Assembly (NCBI RefSeq): GCF_038967635.1
Contig: NZ_CP152413.1
Coordinates: forward strand, 6,080,001 to 6,144,000
Source of the DNA: Bradyrhizobium sp. B124
GTDB lineage: Bacteria > Pseudomonadota > Alphaproteobacteria > Rhizobiales > Xanthobacteraceae
Length of the DNA: 64,000 nucleotides
Direction of reading: 5' to 3'
Shown: piece by piece, positions 9,410-17,458 of the stretch
How positions within the stretch are numbered: position 1 is the stretch's first letter
Layout of the letters: each line of letters begins with the position of its first letter
Translations under genes and position numbers: made by a program
The notes under the pieces: model-generated
Database searches by the model: none
What the model was told of the DNA's origin: nothing
The model's input: only the letters and a program-made list of their open reading frames with translations

Positions 9410-10615
9410 ATGAGACGGGTTTTGGCCGGCGTGTTGGCCTGTGTGTTTGCGATCTCGGCGAATGCGTCGCTGGCGCAGGACAAGCCTCCGCTGAAGCTCG
9501 GCGGTATCCTCGATATGTCGAGCCTCTATGCCGACATCACCGGTTCCGGCAGCGAAACCGCCGCCAAGATGGCGGTGGAGGATTTCGGCGGCACGGTGCT
9601 CGGCCGCAAGGTCGAGATCGTGGTCGGCGACCATCTCAACAAGGCCGACCTTGCCGCCAACATCGCCCGCGACATGATCGACAACCAGGGCGTTGAGATG
9701 ATCTTTGACGTCGCGGCGTCCGCGACCGCGCTCGCCGCCGGCGAGATCGCCAAGGCCCGCGGCAAGATCATCATGTTCAACGGCCCGGGCTCGATCCGCC
9801 TCTCCAACGAGGCCTGCGGCCCCTATACCGTGCATTACGTGTTCGACACCTTCGCGCAGGCCAATGTGACCGGCCTTGCCGCGGTGAAATCCGGCCTCGA
9901 CACCTGGTTCTTCCTGACCGCGGACTACGCGTTCGGCCAGGATCTGGAAAAGGACACCAGCAATGTCGTGGCGAAGTCGGGCGGCAAGGTGCTCGGCAGC
10001 GTGCGGCATCCGATCAACACCTCGGACTTCTCCTCCTTCCTGCTGCAGGCGCAGGCCTCGAAGGCCAAGGTGATCGGGCTCGCCAACGCCGGCGGCGACA
10101 CCATCAACGCGATCAAGCAGGGCGCCGAGTTCGGCATCACCAAGGGCGGCCAGAAGATCTCGCCGCTCTTGGCTTTCGTGACCGATATCGACAGCGTCGG
10201 GCTCGAGACCGCGCAGGGGCTGCTGCTCGCGGAAGCGTTCTATTGGGATCTCAATGATGACACCCGCGCCTTCACCAAGCGCTTCATGGAGCGCACCAAG
10301 CGGGTGCCGACCTCGGCCCAGGCCGGCGTCTACTCCTCCGTGACGCATTACCTGGAGGCGGTGAAGGCCGCCGGCACCACCGATGCGGCCGCCGTGATGA
10401 AGGTGATGAAGGAGACCCCGATCAACGACATGTTCGCCAAGAACGGCCGGATTCGCGAGGACGGCCGCATGGTGCACGACATGTATCTGTTCGAGGTCAA
10501 GAAGCCCTCGGAGTCGAAGGGCCGCTGGGATGATTACAAGCTGCTTGCGACCGTGCCGGGCGACCAGGCGTTCCAGCCGCTGTCGGAGTCGCGCTGCCCG
10601 CTGGTGAAGAAATGA
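9410..10615 (+). CDS. ABC transporter substrate-binding protein (branched-chain amino acid / LivK type)
   Basis: A periplasmic binding protein of the Peripla_BP_6 family, 401 residues. The signal peptide ends ANASLAQ and is followed by LKLGGILDMSSLYADITGSG. The start has a good ribosome site (GGGAGGATCTGA). The C-terminus CPLVKK closely resembles that of the second binding protein in this window (CPLLKK), so the two are paralogues. No permease or ATPase genes are adjacent. In bradyrhizobia this family often binds aromatic or other carboxylic acids rather than amino acids. The following enoyl-CoA hydratase suggests its ligand feeds CoA-dependent catabolism. Confidence 0.9.
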   Translation: MRRVLAGVLACVFAISANASLAQDKPPLKLGGILDMSSLYADITGSGSETAAKMAVEDFGGTVLGRKVEIVVGDHLNKADLAANIARDMIDNQGVEMIFDVAASATALAAGEIAKARGKIIMFNGPGSIRLSNEACGPYTVHYVFDTFAQANVTGLAAVKSGLDTWFFLTADYAFGQDLEKDTSNVVAKSGGKVLGSVRHPINTSDFSSFLLQAQASKAKVIGLANAGGDTINAIKQGAEFGITKGGQKISPLLAFVTDIDSVGLETAQGLLLAEAFYWDLNDDTRAFTKRFMERTKRVPTSAQAGVYSSVTHYLEAVKAAGTTDAAAVMKVMKETPINDMFAKNGRIREDGRMVHDMYLFEVKKPSESKGRWDDYKLLATVPGDQAFQPLSESRCPLVKK

Positions 10616-10619
10616 CGAA

Positions 10620-10704
10620 GTCATCCCGGGGCGATGCGCAGCATCGAACCCCGGATCTCGAGGTTCCGGGTCTGGTGCTTGCGCACCATCCCGGAACGAC
10701 GGGG
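10620..10704. repeat. Dispersed inverted repeat, family F (GTCATCCCGGGGCGATGCGC)
   Basis: A GC-rich element opening GTCATCCCGGGGCGATGCGC and ending in the complementary ATCCCGGAACGACGGGG. It lies between the binding-protein stop and the enoyl-CoA hydratase start. Only one copy of this family is seen in the window. Confidence 0.6.
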
Positions 10705-10733
10705 TAACCAACAACAACGAAAGGCAAAACGCC

Positions 10734-11528
10734 ATGACCGATAATCAGATGGTTCTCCAATCCCTCGACAAGGGCCTGCTCACCATCACCATGAACCGCC
10801 CGGATCGGCGCAATGCGCTCAATCCGGACATGACGCGCGGCCTGGTCGAGGCGGCGCGGCGGGCGCAGGACGATACCGAGGTGCGCGCGGTGCTGATCCG
10901 GGGCGCCGGCGGCACCTTCTGCGTCGGCGGCGACGTCAAGTCGATGGCGGAAGGCCGCGCGCCGCTGCCGTTTGAGGCCAAGATGGCCAATCTGCGCCGG
11001 GGCATGGAGGTCTCGCGCATCCTGCACACGATGCCGAAGCCCGTGGTGGCGCAGCTCGACGGTGCGGCGGCCGGTGCCGGGCTCTCGATCGCACTGTCCT
11101 GCGATCTGCGCGTCGCCAGCGCCTCCTGCAAGATCACCACGGCTTTTGCCAAGGTCGGCTTCTCCGGCGACTACGGTGGAACGTATTTCCTGACCAAGAT
11201 GCTCGGCAGCGCCAAGGCGCGCGAGCTCTACATGATGTCGCCGGTGCTGTCGGCGCAGGAGGCCTATAACCTCGGCATGGTCTCCAAGGTGGTGCCCGAT
11301 GCCGAAATCGAGGCCGAGACGCTGGAGCTGGCGCGGTCGCTGGCGCAGGGCCCGTCGGTGGCGCTCGGCTACATCAAGCGCAACATCAACAATGCCGAGA
11401 CCATGACGCTGGAAGCCTGCTTCGACGGCGAGGCGATCCACCACACCCGTGCCGGCGAAACCACCGACCACAAGGAAGCGGCCAAGGCCTTCGTCGAGAA
11501 GCGCAAGCCCACCTTCCAGGGGCAGTAG
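10734..11528 (+). CDS. Enoyl-CoA hydratase/isomerase family protein
   Basis: A crotonase-fold protein of 264 residues. The oxyanion-hole segments are GTFCVGGDVKSM (about 58-69) and GAAAGAGLSIALSCDLRVAS (about 103-122). The position where hydratases carry the second catalytic acid reads GFSGDYGGTYFL, a form seen in isomerase-like and atypical members, so hydration of enoyl-CoA is likely but not certain. The ATG follows an AACGAAAGGC leader. It is followed after 3 nt by a VOC-family gene and is probably co-transcribed with it. The CoA substrate is not predictable. Confidence 0.88.
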   Translation: MTDNQMVLQSLDKGLLTITMNRPDRRNALNPDMTRGLVEAARRAQDDTEVRAVLIRGAGGTFCVGGDVKSMAEGRAPLPFEAKMANLRRGMEVSRILHTMPKPVVAQLDGAAAGAGLSIALSCDLRVASASCKITTAFAKVGFSGDYGGTYFLTKMLGSAKARELYMMSPVLSAQEAYNLGMVSKVVPDAEIEAETLELARSLAQGPSVALGYIKRNINNAETMTLEACFDGEAIHHTRAGETTDHKEAAKAFVEKRKPTFQGQ

Positions 11529-11531
11529 GCC

Positions 11532-12299
11532 GTGACCAATCTCATGGCCGAGTACATGCGGTTGCGCCAGATCTGCCTGGTGGCGCCGCAGCTCGCGCCG
11601 GTGATCGCGGACATTTCTGCGATCATGGGCCTCGATGTCTGCTATCGCGACGGTAACGTCGCCAAATACGGCCTCGAGAACGCGCTGCTGCCGGTCGATA
11701 CCATCCTGCTGGAAGTGGTCGCGCCGTTCCAGCCGGGTCCGGGCACCGCGGCCGGCCGCTTCATCGAGAAGACCGGCGGCCGCGGCGGCTACATGGCGAT
11801 CTTCTGCTGTGAAGATCCCGACGCGCGGGGCGCCAAGGCCAATGCGATCGGCGTGCGCACCGCCAACGTGATCACGCACGCGCCCTATCACGGCGTGCAA
11901 CTGCACCCGCGCGACTGCCGCGCTGCCTTCATCGAGTTCAATCACACCGACGGCAGCGACGATATTCTTGGGCCATATCCGCCGGCCGGCCCGGACTGGC
12001 AGAAGTCGATCCGCAAGGACACGACTTTGGCGCTGACCGAGGTCGAGATGCAGAGCCCCGAGCCCGAGGGGTTGGCGGTGCATTGGGGGAAGATCGTCGG
12101 CATTCCCGCGGCTGATGCCGTGGTGAAGCTGCCGAACGCGACCTTCCGCTTCGTCAAGGGCGACGGCGAGATCATGAGCGGCTTGACCTTTAAGGTCGCC
12201 GACAAGGCGAAGGTGCTGAATGCCGCGAAAGCGAGGGGCTGTGCGGTGAAGGGCGATGAATTCCAGCTTTGCAGCGTGACGATCAAGCTGACGGCATGA
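11532..12299 (+). CDS. VOC (glyoxalase/extradiol-type) superfamily protein
   Basis: 255 residues with a vicinal-oxygen-chelate fold. The N-terminal half opens LRQICLVAPQLAPVIADISA, and a second module after about residue 150 contains HWGKIVGIP. Metal-ligand positions are not all obvious, so catalytic function is left open. The listed start is GTG at 3 nt from the upstream stop; an ATG four codons later is an alternative. Tight spacing to the enoyl-CoA hydratase implies one operon and perhaps a shared pathway. Confidence 0.7.
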   Translation: MTNLMAEYMRLRQICLVAPQLAPVIADISAIMGLDVCYRDGNVAKYGLENALLPVDTILLEVVAPFQPGPGTAAGRFIEKTGGRGGYMAIFCCEDPDARGAKANAIGVRTANVITHAPYHGVQLHPRDCRAAFIEFNHTDGSDDILGPYPPAGPDWQKSIRKDTTLALTEVEMQSPEPEGLAVHWGKIVGIPAADAVVKLPNATFRFVKGDGEIMSGLTFKVADKAKVLNAAKARGCAVKGDEFQLCSVTIKLTA

Positions 12300-12303
12300 T
12301 GTC

Positions 12304-12338
12304 GTAGCCCGGATTGCGCTCCGCTCCATCCGGGCTAC
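12304..12338. repeat. Dispersed inverted repeat, family A (short form)
   Basis: GTAGCCCGGATTGCG and GCTCCATCCGGGCTAC form a compact hairpin directly after the VOC gene. It keeps only the outer arms of the family A element found at 5236-5323 and 50003-50090. Confidence 0.7.
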
Positions 12339-12352
12339 GCGAAGATATCCTT

Positions 12353-12462
12353 CCCCGTCATCCTGAGGTGCGAGCGGAGCGAGCCTCGAAGGATGCACGG
12401 CCACAGACGGGCCGATTCATCCTTCGAGACGGCCGCATTGCGGCCTCCTCAGGATGACGGGG
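12353..12462. repeat. Dispersed inverted repeat, family E (CCCCGTCATCCTGAGG)
   Basis: Left end CCCCGTCATCCTGAGGTGCG and right end CCTCCTCAGGATGACGGGG are reverse complementary over about 16 nt. The interior repeats CATCCTTCGAG in inverted form. It lies upstream of the ADP-forming synthetase gene. Confidence 0.7.
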
Positions 12463-12529
12463 TAAGGTTGAGCCCGCGGCCACGATCCAATATCGTTGAG
12501 CGCAACAAGAACAATTGGAACACGCCCCC

Positions 12530-14641
12530 ATGCCGCATCCGCTCGATTCCTTCTTCGCCCCAAAGAGCATCGCGCTGATCGGCGCCTCGCGCGATCACGA
12601 GAAGATTCCCGGGCGGCTGCTCGCGATGCTGCGCAAGAACGGCTATCCGGGCGGGCTCTATCCGATCAATCCGAACTATGACGAGATCGACGGGCTGAAA
12701 TGTTTCAAGTCGATCGCCGACGTCGTCGCGCCGATCGATCTTGCCGTCATCGTCATTCCAGCGCGCGCGGTGCTGCCGGCGCTGGAGCAATGCGCGGCTG
12801 CCGGCGTCAAGAACGCGGTCATCATTTCGTCCGGCTTTGCCGAGGAGGGCGGCGACAGCGCAGACATGCAGGACGCGATCGTGGCGCTGGCGAAGCGGAC
12901 GGGGATGCGGATCTCCGGTCCGAACGCCGAAGGGTTTTACAGCCAGGTGCAGAAGGTCGCCGCGACCTTCAGCCCGACCGTCGACGTCAAGCCGGATGCA
13001 CCTGACTTGGCTGCGAGCCAACGGCGGATCGGTATCGTCGCGCAGAGCGGCGGCATCGGCTTTGCGATCTATCATCGCGCCAAGGCGCTCGGTGTCGCGC
13101 TCAGCTATGTCGTGAGTGCCGGCAATGAGAGCGATCTCGGCGCCGGCGAGTTCCTCGACTACATGGTGCAGGATCCCGCGACCGACGTGATCCTGCTCTT
13201 CATCGAGGGCATCCGCGACGTCGACAAGTTTTTGGCGGCGGCGAAGCGCGCGGCAGAGCTCAGGAAGCCCGTCATCGTAACTAAAGTGGGCCGTTCCGGC
13301 GCCGGCGAGCGCGCGGCGGCCTCGCACACCGCGAGCATGGCGGGCTGGTCGGCGGCTTATGACGCGGTGTTCGCGAAATATGGCTTCATCGTCTCCAACG
13401 ACCTCGACGAGGCGGTGACGATTGCGGCCGTGTTGACCACCAATCCGCTGCCGAAGGGCGATCGCGTCGCGGTGCTGACGGTGTCCGGCGGCGCCGGCAT
13501 CTGGGGCGCCGATACGGTGTCGATGCAAGGCCTGCGTGTGCCGGAGCTCTCGGCCACGATTCAGAGCCAGATCAAGCAATGGATGCCGTCCTATGGCGCG
13601 GCGGGCAATCCGGTCGACGTCACTGCGCAGGGCGTCTCCTCCGGCGGCCTGCAGAAGAGCATCGAGCTGTTCGACGCGTCAGATGAAGTGGATGCGACCC
13701 TGGTCGTGCTGTCGCTGTCGAGCGAGACGCGGATGCCGTTCAAGGAGGCCGAGCTGAGGCCTCTGATCGCGGCGCAGAACAAGCCAGTGGTGTTCTATTC
13801 CTACACGCTGCCGTCGCCATTCGCGCGGCAGGAGCTCGCGAAGTCGGGCGTGGTGGTGCTCTCCGGGCTGACCCACGTCGGCGTCGCGATGCGGCGGCTG
13901 GCGGATTATGCCGCCTTCAGGCCCGCCCCCGAGATGGCGGCATCGGCCTCGCGGACGCACGATCTCTCCGCGCATCTCAGGGCGAAGACGCTGTCCGAAC
14001 ATGACAGCAAGGCGGTGTTGCGCGCGGCCGGCATCGCATTGCCGGACGAGGTGCTGGTGACCGACCGCGACGGGCTCGACGCGGCGATCGATCGGGCCGG
14101 ATTTCCGCTGGTCATGAAGATTCAGTCGCCTGACATCGCGCACAAGAGCGAGGTCGGCGGTGTCCGCGTCAACATCGCCGCCAAGGGCGCCGCGTTCACC
14201 GCCTATCGCGATATGCTGGAGAGCGTGCAGCAGCAGCGATCTGAAGCAAAAATCCAAGGCGTGCTGGTCGGGCCGATGGCCAAGAAGGGCGTCGAGATCA
14301 TCGTCGGCACCATGACGGATGCGACCTTTGGCCCGATGGTGATGGTGGGGCTCGGCGGCATTACCACCGAGCTGTTCAAGGACGTGGTCTATCGTCCGGC
14401 GCCGGTGAGCCCGCTAGAGGCGACCGCGATGCTGGAGACGCTGCAAGCCGCGCCGCTGCTGCACGGCTTCCGTGGCGCGCCGAAGGCCGATGTCGCGGCG
14501 CTCGCGCGGCTGATCTCGCAGATTTCAGTGCTGGCGGCGCAGCACCGCAGCGAGATCGCCGAGATCGAGGTCAATCCCGTGCTGGTACATCCGGAGGGGC
14601 AGGGCGTGACGATCGTCGATGCGCTGGTGGTGCCGAAATAG
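12530..14641 (+). CDS. ADP-forming acyl-CoA synthetase (acetate-CoA ligase family, fused alpha/beta)
   Basis: A fused NDP-forming acyl-CoA synthetase of about 703 residues that couples carboxylic acid plus CoA to ATP hydrolysis through a phosphohistidine. An N-terminal CoA-binding Rossmann domain (FFAPKSIALIGASRD) is followed by succinyl-CoA-ligase-like domains. The SHTASMAG segment carries the expected phosphorylated His. The C-terminal ATP-grasp domain starts about residue 470 (LSEHDSKAVLRAAGI) and includes HKSEVGGV. The ATG is preferred over a TTG five codons upstream. The last 88 nt are duplicated, in decayed form, 1.8 kb downstream beyond the peroxidase gene. The carboxylic acid substrate is unknown. 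Confidence 0.88.
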   Translation: MPHPLDSFFAPKSIALIGASRDHEKIPGRLLAMLRKNGYPGGLYPINPNYDEIDGLKCFKSIADVVAPIDLAVIVIPARAVLPALEQCAAAGVKNAVIISSGFAEEGGDSADMQDAIVALAKRTGMRISGPNAEGFYSQVQKVAATFSPTVDVKPDAPDLAASQRRIGIVAQSGGIGFAIYHRAKALGVALSYVVSAGNESDLGAGEFLDYMVQDPATDVILLFIEGIRDVDKFLAAAKRAAELRKPVIVTKVGRSGAGERAAASHTASMAGWSAAYDAVFAKYGFIVSNDLDEAVTIAAVLTTNPLPKGDRVAVLTVSGGAGIWGADTVSMQGLRVPELSATIQSQIKQWMPSYGAAGNPVDVTAQGVSSGGLQKSIELFDASDEVDATLVVLSLSSETRMPFKEAELRPLIAAQNKPVVFYSYTLPSPFARQELAKSGVVVLSGLTHVGVAMRRLADYAAFRPAPEMAASASRTHDLSAHLRAKTLSEHDSKAVLRAAGIALPDEVLVTDRDGLDAAIDRAGFPLVMKIQSPDIAHKSEVGGVRVNIAAKGAAFTAYRDMLESVQQQRSEAKIQGVLVGPMAKKGVEIIVGTMTDATFGPMVMVGLGGITTELFKDVVYRPAPVSPLEATAMLETLQAAPLLHGFRGAPKADVAALARLISQISVLAAQHRSEIAEIEVNPVLVHPEGQGVTIVDALVVPK

Positions 14642-14664
14642 CTTTCTCTTTCGTGACCCCGATT

Positions 14665-14699
14665 CTTGAGCCGCCGCGCAAACTGTGCGGCGGCTCAAG
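14665..14699. terminator. Strong hairpin between convergent genes
   Basis: Arms CTTGAGCCGCCGC and GCGGCGGCTCAAG are perfect reverse complements, and the stem can be extended inward by GCA/TGT pairing with one wobble. There is no T-run, so it may stop RNA polymerase only with help, or protect 3' ends. It lies 23 nt after the synthetase stop and 31 nt before the peroxidase 3' end on the other strand. Confidence 0.65.
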
Positions 14700-14730
14700 G
14701 GTTGTGAACCGGCTTGCCTGGCGCTCGGCG

Positions 14731-16227
14731 CTATTTTCCGAGAGCGATCCGGACGAGGTCCTTCAGCGCGAAATTGGGGCCGGATCCGGGGAACCAGTTC
14801 TTGTTCATGTTGAGGATCGAGCTGTTGTCACCGAACATCAGCCCGACGAAGACTTCCGCGACGATCCGCCCGCCGACCGGTCCGAGCCGCGGCGTCGTCA
14901 CCTCGACGTCCGATTTGACCGGAATTTTCACCTTCACCGCGTGATGCATCGCCTCGGCGAGAATGTAGGTCCACAACGGACAATTCTTGCGGAAGACCGG
15001 ATCCACCGAGAGGATGTTCGGCAGTGCGGTGTCGGGCTTGTCCACGCCCTGACCGATCAGAATCTCCTCGTCGTTGAGCGGCTGAACGCCCATCGCGTAG
15101 GCGATGTCCTGGCCCGACGGCAGGCCCAGTCGCCAGCCACGCAGCAGGTTGCGCTCCGCAAGCACCGACGGGTTGGAAGCGACCGCGGGGGGTAGATTCG
15201 CCAGCGGATTGACCAGCGCAGTATCGATGCGATAGGCGAACTGCAGCCGCTTGGCCTTGACCGCGTCGTCGCCGTCATAGTCGCGCGTGTCGATGTCGAT
15301 GAAGCGGCCCCAGTCGATGGCCCAGGCCGGGTTCATCTCGCGGAAGCCGGTCAAGCCATCCTTGTTCTGGCCGCTCGGAAAGATCGGAAGCAGGACGCCG
15401 TCGTTCAAACGGTATCCCGGCCGGATCATCGAATGACCGAGCCGATAGCCCGCAACCGAGAACTCGACGGGCATGAAGGGCTCGTTCTTCCAGTGGAAGT
15501 ATTTCAGCTTCGACTGGTCATATCGTCCGCCGGTCTTGAGCTGGTCGAGCACGCCGTGATCGACGATCCGCGGCAGGAAGTCGTACAGCACTATATACTG
15601 GTAGTAGTGTCGCACGATCCGTTGCAGGTCGGAGAATTCGGCGTCGGGGTGCCGCTTCAGCATCGCATTGTGAAAGCGATGAAACAGGCCCTGCAACTGC
15701 GAGACGATCGCGTTTTCGTCGTTGCGCGGATCGCCGATCAGGGCGCGTTTCACCGGCGCTTCGTTCCTCGGGAGGTCGTGGGCGTCCGGGTCGCTGGCGC
15801 CATGTATGGGGTTGCCGAGCAGGAAGCCGTTGCTGCCGTCATACAGATAGGGCTGGTCGTCCGGGCCGCGGCCGTAGATGCAGTCGAGATCGAATGCAGG
15901 CGTCCGGTAGTCGGTCAACGCATCCGGGTCGTTGCGCTTCTGCAGTGAGCTGTTCGGGTCGAATGTCAGGTCGTGGTCGATGAACTGGCCGAAATACGTA
16001 TAGAGCGCGGGGATCCCGCTTTCCTCGTCGTCGCGTCCGTCCTTCGCATCATCGGGGGGCGACGTCATCGCCTTCGCAAGCTTGGCAAGCGCGTTCTGCG
16101 CCTCGGTGTCGGTCTTTCCAAATGTCGCGGGCTCCATGCGGAACATGCGACCGAAGCGACCCTGAAAAAGCGGCGAACTGGCCGTTGTGGACAGCCCGCG
16201 AACGGGAACGGAATGCTTGGCAGTCAT
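14731..16227 (-). CDS. Animal-type heme peroxidase family protein
   Basis: A 498-residue member of the peroxidase-cyclooxygenase superfamily. Catalytic marks are GQFIDHD (distal His85 with Asp86), GDPRNDE (Arg168 and Glu171), and the proximal-heme segment YRLGHSMIRPGY (His265). No signal peptide is seen, so secretion would need a non-classical route or the protein is cytoplasmic. Family members oxidise halides or organic substrates with H2O2; the substrate here is unknown. The gene interrupts an acyl-CoA catabolic block and is flanked by direct copies of the synthetase 3' end, which suggests later insertion. Confidence 0.88.
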   Translation of the reverse strand: MTAKHSVPVRGLSTTASSPLFQGRFGRMFRMEPATFGKTDTEAQNALAKLAKAMTSPPDDAKDGRDDEESGIPALYTYFGQFIDHDLTFDPNSSLQKRNDPDALTDYRTPAFDLDCIYGRGPDDQPYLYDGSNGFLLGNPIHGASDPDAHDLPRNEAPVKRALIGDPRNDENAIVSQLQGLFHRFHNAMLKRHPDAEFSDLQRIVRHYYQYIVLYDFLPRIVDHGVLDQLKTGGRYDQSKLKYFHWKNEPFMPVEFSVAGYRLGHSMIRPGYRLNDGVLLPIFPSGQNKDGLTGFREMNPAWAIDWGRFIDIDTRDYDGDDAVKAKRLQFAYRIDTALVNPLANLPPAVASNPSVLAERNLLRGWRLGLPSGQDIAYAMGVQPLNDEEILIGQGVDKPDTALPNILSVDPVFRKNCPLWTYILAEAMHHAVKVKIPVKSDVEVTTPRLGPVGGRIVAEVFVGLMFGDNSSILNMNKNWFPGSGPNFALKDLVRIALGK

Positions 16228-16387
16228 TGCGTTGCTCCATGCTGTGACGAATACGGAGCGCCCAATGTCGGACTGTATGGCCGGTAGCGGACTTCAAATG
16301 TGAATTATCTCTCAGGAGTCGCATAAATACATAATACCACTCATGATCGTGCGAATGGATTGGTCGGCGATCACGCGTGATGCATGC

Positions 16388-16478
16388 ATCGCCGAGATTG
16401 AGGTTAATCCCGTGCTGATGCCATCCGGAGGGGCAGGGCGTGACGATCGTCGATGCGCTGGCGGTGCCGAGAAGTTAG
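16388..16478 (+). pseudogene. Decayed 3'-end copy of the ADP-forming acyl-CoA synthetase gene
   Basis: About 90 nt align with the last 88 nt of the synthetase gene (14554-14641): ATCGCCGAGAT, CAATCCCGTGCTG/TAATCCCGTGCTG, and CCGGAGGGGCAGGGCGTGAC are shared almost exactly. One inserted base (GATGCC against GGTAC) shifts the frame, and the stop region reads GAGAAGTTAG instead of GAAATAG. There is no upstream similarity, so only the terminal piece was duplicated. With the intact copy it brackets the peroxidase gene as an imperfect direct repeat. Confidence 0.8.
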
Positions 16479-16494
16479 CGAGCCATCTCCCGAG

Positions 16495-16613
16495 CGTCGT
16501 CCCGGGCTTGACCCGGGACCATACGCCGCGGCCCGCGGAAAGGGCACAAGGGGAGACGGCTTGTCTCGCCACTCCCATCGGTGGCTACGGGTCCCGGCTT
16601 TCGCCGGGACGAC
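16495..16613. repeat. Dispersed inverted repeat, family B
   Basis: The element opens GTCGTCCCGGGCTTGACCCG and closes TTTCGCCGGGACGAC, as in the other family B copies. It fills most of the gap between the synthetase fragment and the enoyl-CoA hydratase 3' end. Confidence 0.75.
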
Positions 16614-16640
16614 CGTGTTGATAGAGCAGCGCTTGCGGTC

Positions 16641-17441
16641 TCACCGGCCCTTGAAGTTCGCGACGCGGCGCTCGGCGGTGGCTTTGACGCCTTCCTTGAA
16701 GTCTTCGGTCGCGCGCAGCTTGGTCTGCTCTTCGAGCTCATGGTTGGTCGCGGCGAGCACGCGGTCGGCGAGGCCGGCGCGCATGGTGGCGCGGGTTGAG
16801 ACCAGGCCGAGCGGCGAGCATTCGGCGATCTCCTGCGCGAGCTTCATCGCCTCGGCGCGCACTTGGTCCTGCGGCACCAGCACGTTGGCGAGACCCCAGC
16901 GATAGGCCTCTTCGCCGGTGACGCGGCGGCTGGTGTAGAACATCAGCTCGGCGTTGTTCTTGCCGATCAGTTCCGGCAGCGTGGTGGTGAGGCCGAAGCC
17001 CGGATGGAAGCCGAGCTTGGTGAAGTTCGCCGCGAAGCGCGCCTCGGGGCAGGCGACGCGGAAGTCGGCCGACACCGCAAGGCCGAGGCCGCCGCCGATC
17101 GCGGCGCCGTGGATCGCCGCGACGATCGGCTTCTTGTTGCGGAAGATGCGCACCGCTTGAACATAGAGATGGTTGATCGGCAGGTTCGAGGCCGGATCGC
17201 TCTTGGCGCGCTCTTCCTGTTCCTGGCGGACAGGATCGCCGAAATTGGCGCCGGCGCAGAACGCCTTGCCTTGGGCGGCGAGCACCGAGGCGCGGATCTC
17301 GATGTTGTTGTCGAACTCCTCCAGCGCGTCGGCGATCTGGTTGATCAGCGCGACGTCGAAGAAATTCAGCGGCGGCTTGCGGATCTCGATCAGGCCGACA
17401 TGGCCGTGGGTTTCGACGCCGATATCAGTATATTTGGTCAT
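16641..17441 (-). CDS. Enoyl-CoA hydratase/isomerase family protein
   Basis: A 266-residue crotonase-fold protein starting MTKYTDIGVETHGHVGLIEI. Oxyanion-hole segments are GKAFCAGANFGD and AIHGAAIGGGLGLAVSADFR; the catalytic acid region reads KLGFHPGFGLTTTLPE, which lacks the usual Glu before the PG turn. It may therefore be an isomerase or an atypical hydratase. The ATG at 17441 follows GAGGACAGATC; the frame is open further upstream but without a ribosome site. It lies 17 nt downstream of an acyl-CoA dehydrogenase gene, as part of a three-gene minus-strand operon. Confidence 0.9.
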   Translation of the reverse strand: MTKYTDIGVETHGHVGLIEIRKPPLNFFDVALINQIADALEEFDNNIEIRASVLAAQGKAFCAGANFGDPVRQEQEERAKSDPASNLPINHLYVQAVRIFRNKKPIVAAIHGAAIGGGLGLAVSADFRVACPEARFAANFTKLGFHPGFGLTTTLPELIGKNNAELMFYTSRRVTGEEAYRWGLANVLVPQDQVRAEAMKLAQEIAECSPLGLVSTRATMRAGLADRVLAATNHELEEQTKLRATEDFKEGVKATAERRVANFKGR

Positions 17442-17458
17442 GATCTGTCCTCGTTGAA

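Noticed and set aside
9263..10735. Long upstream extension of the thermonuclease frame on the minus strand
   Set aside because: It lies antisense to the LivK-type gene, and the true signal peptide starts near 9262.
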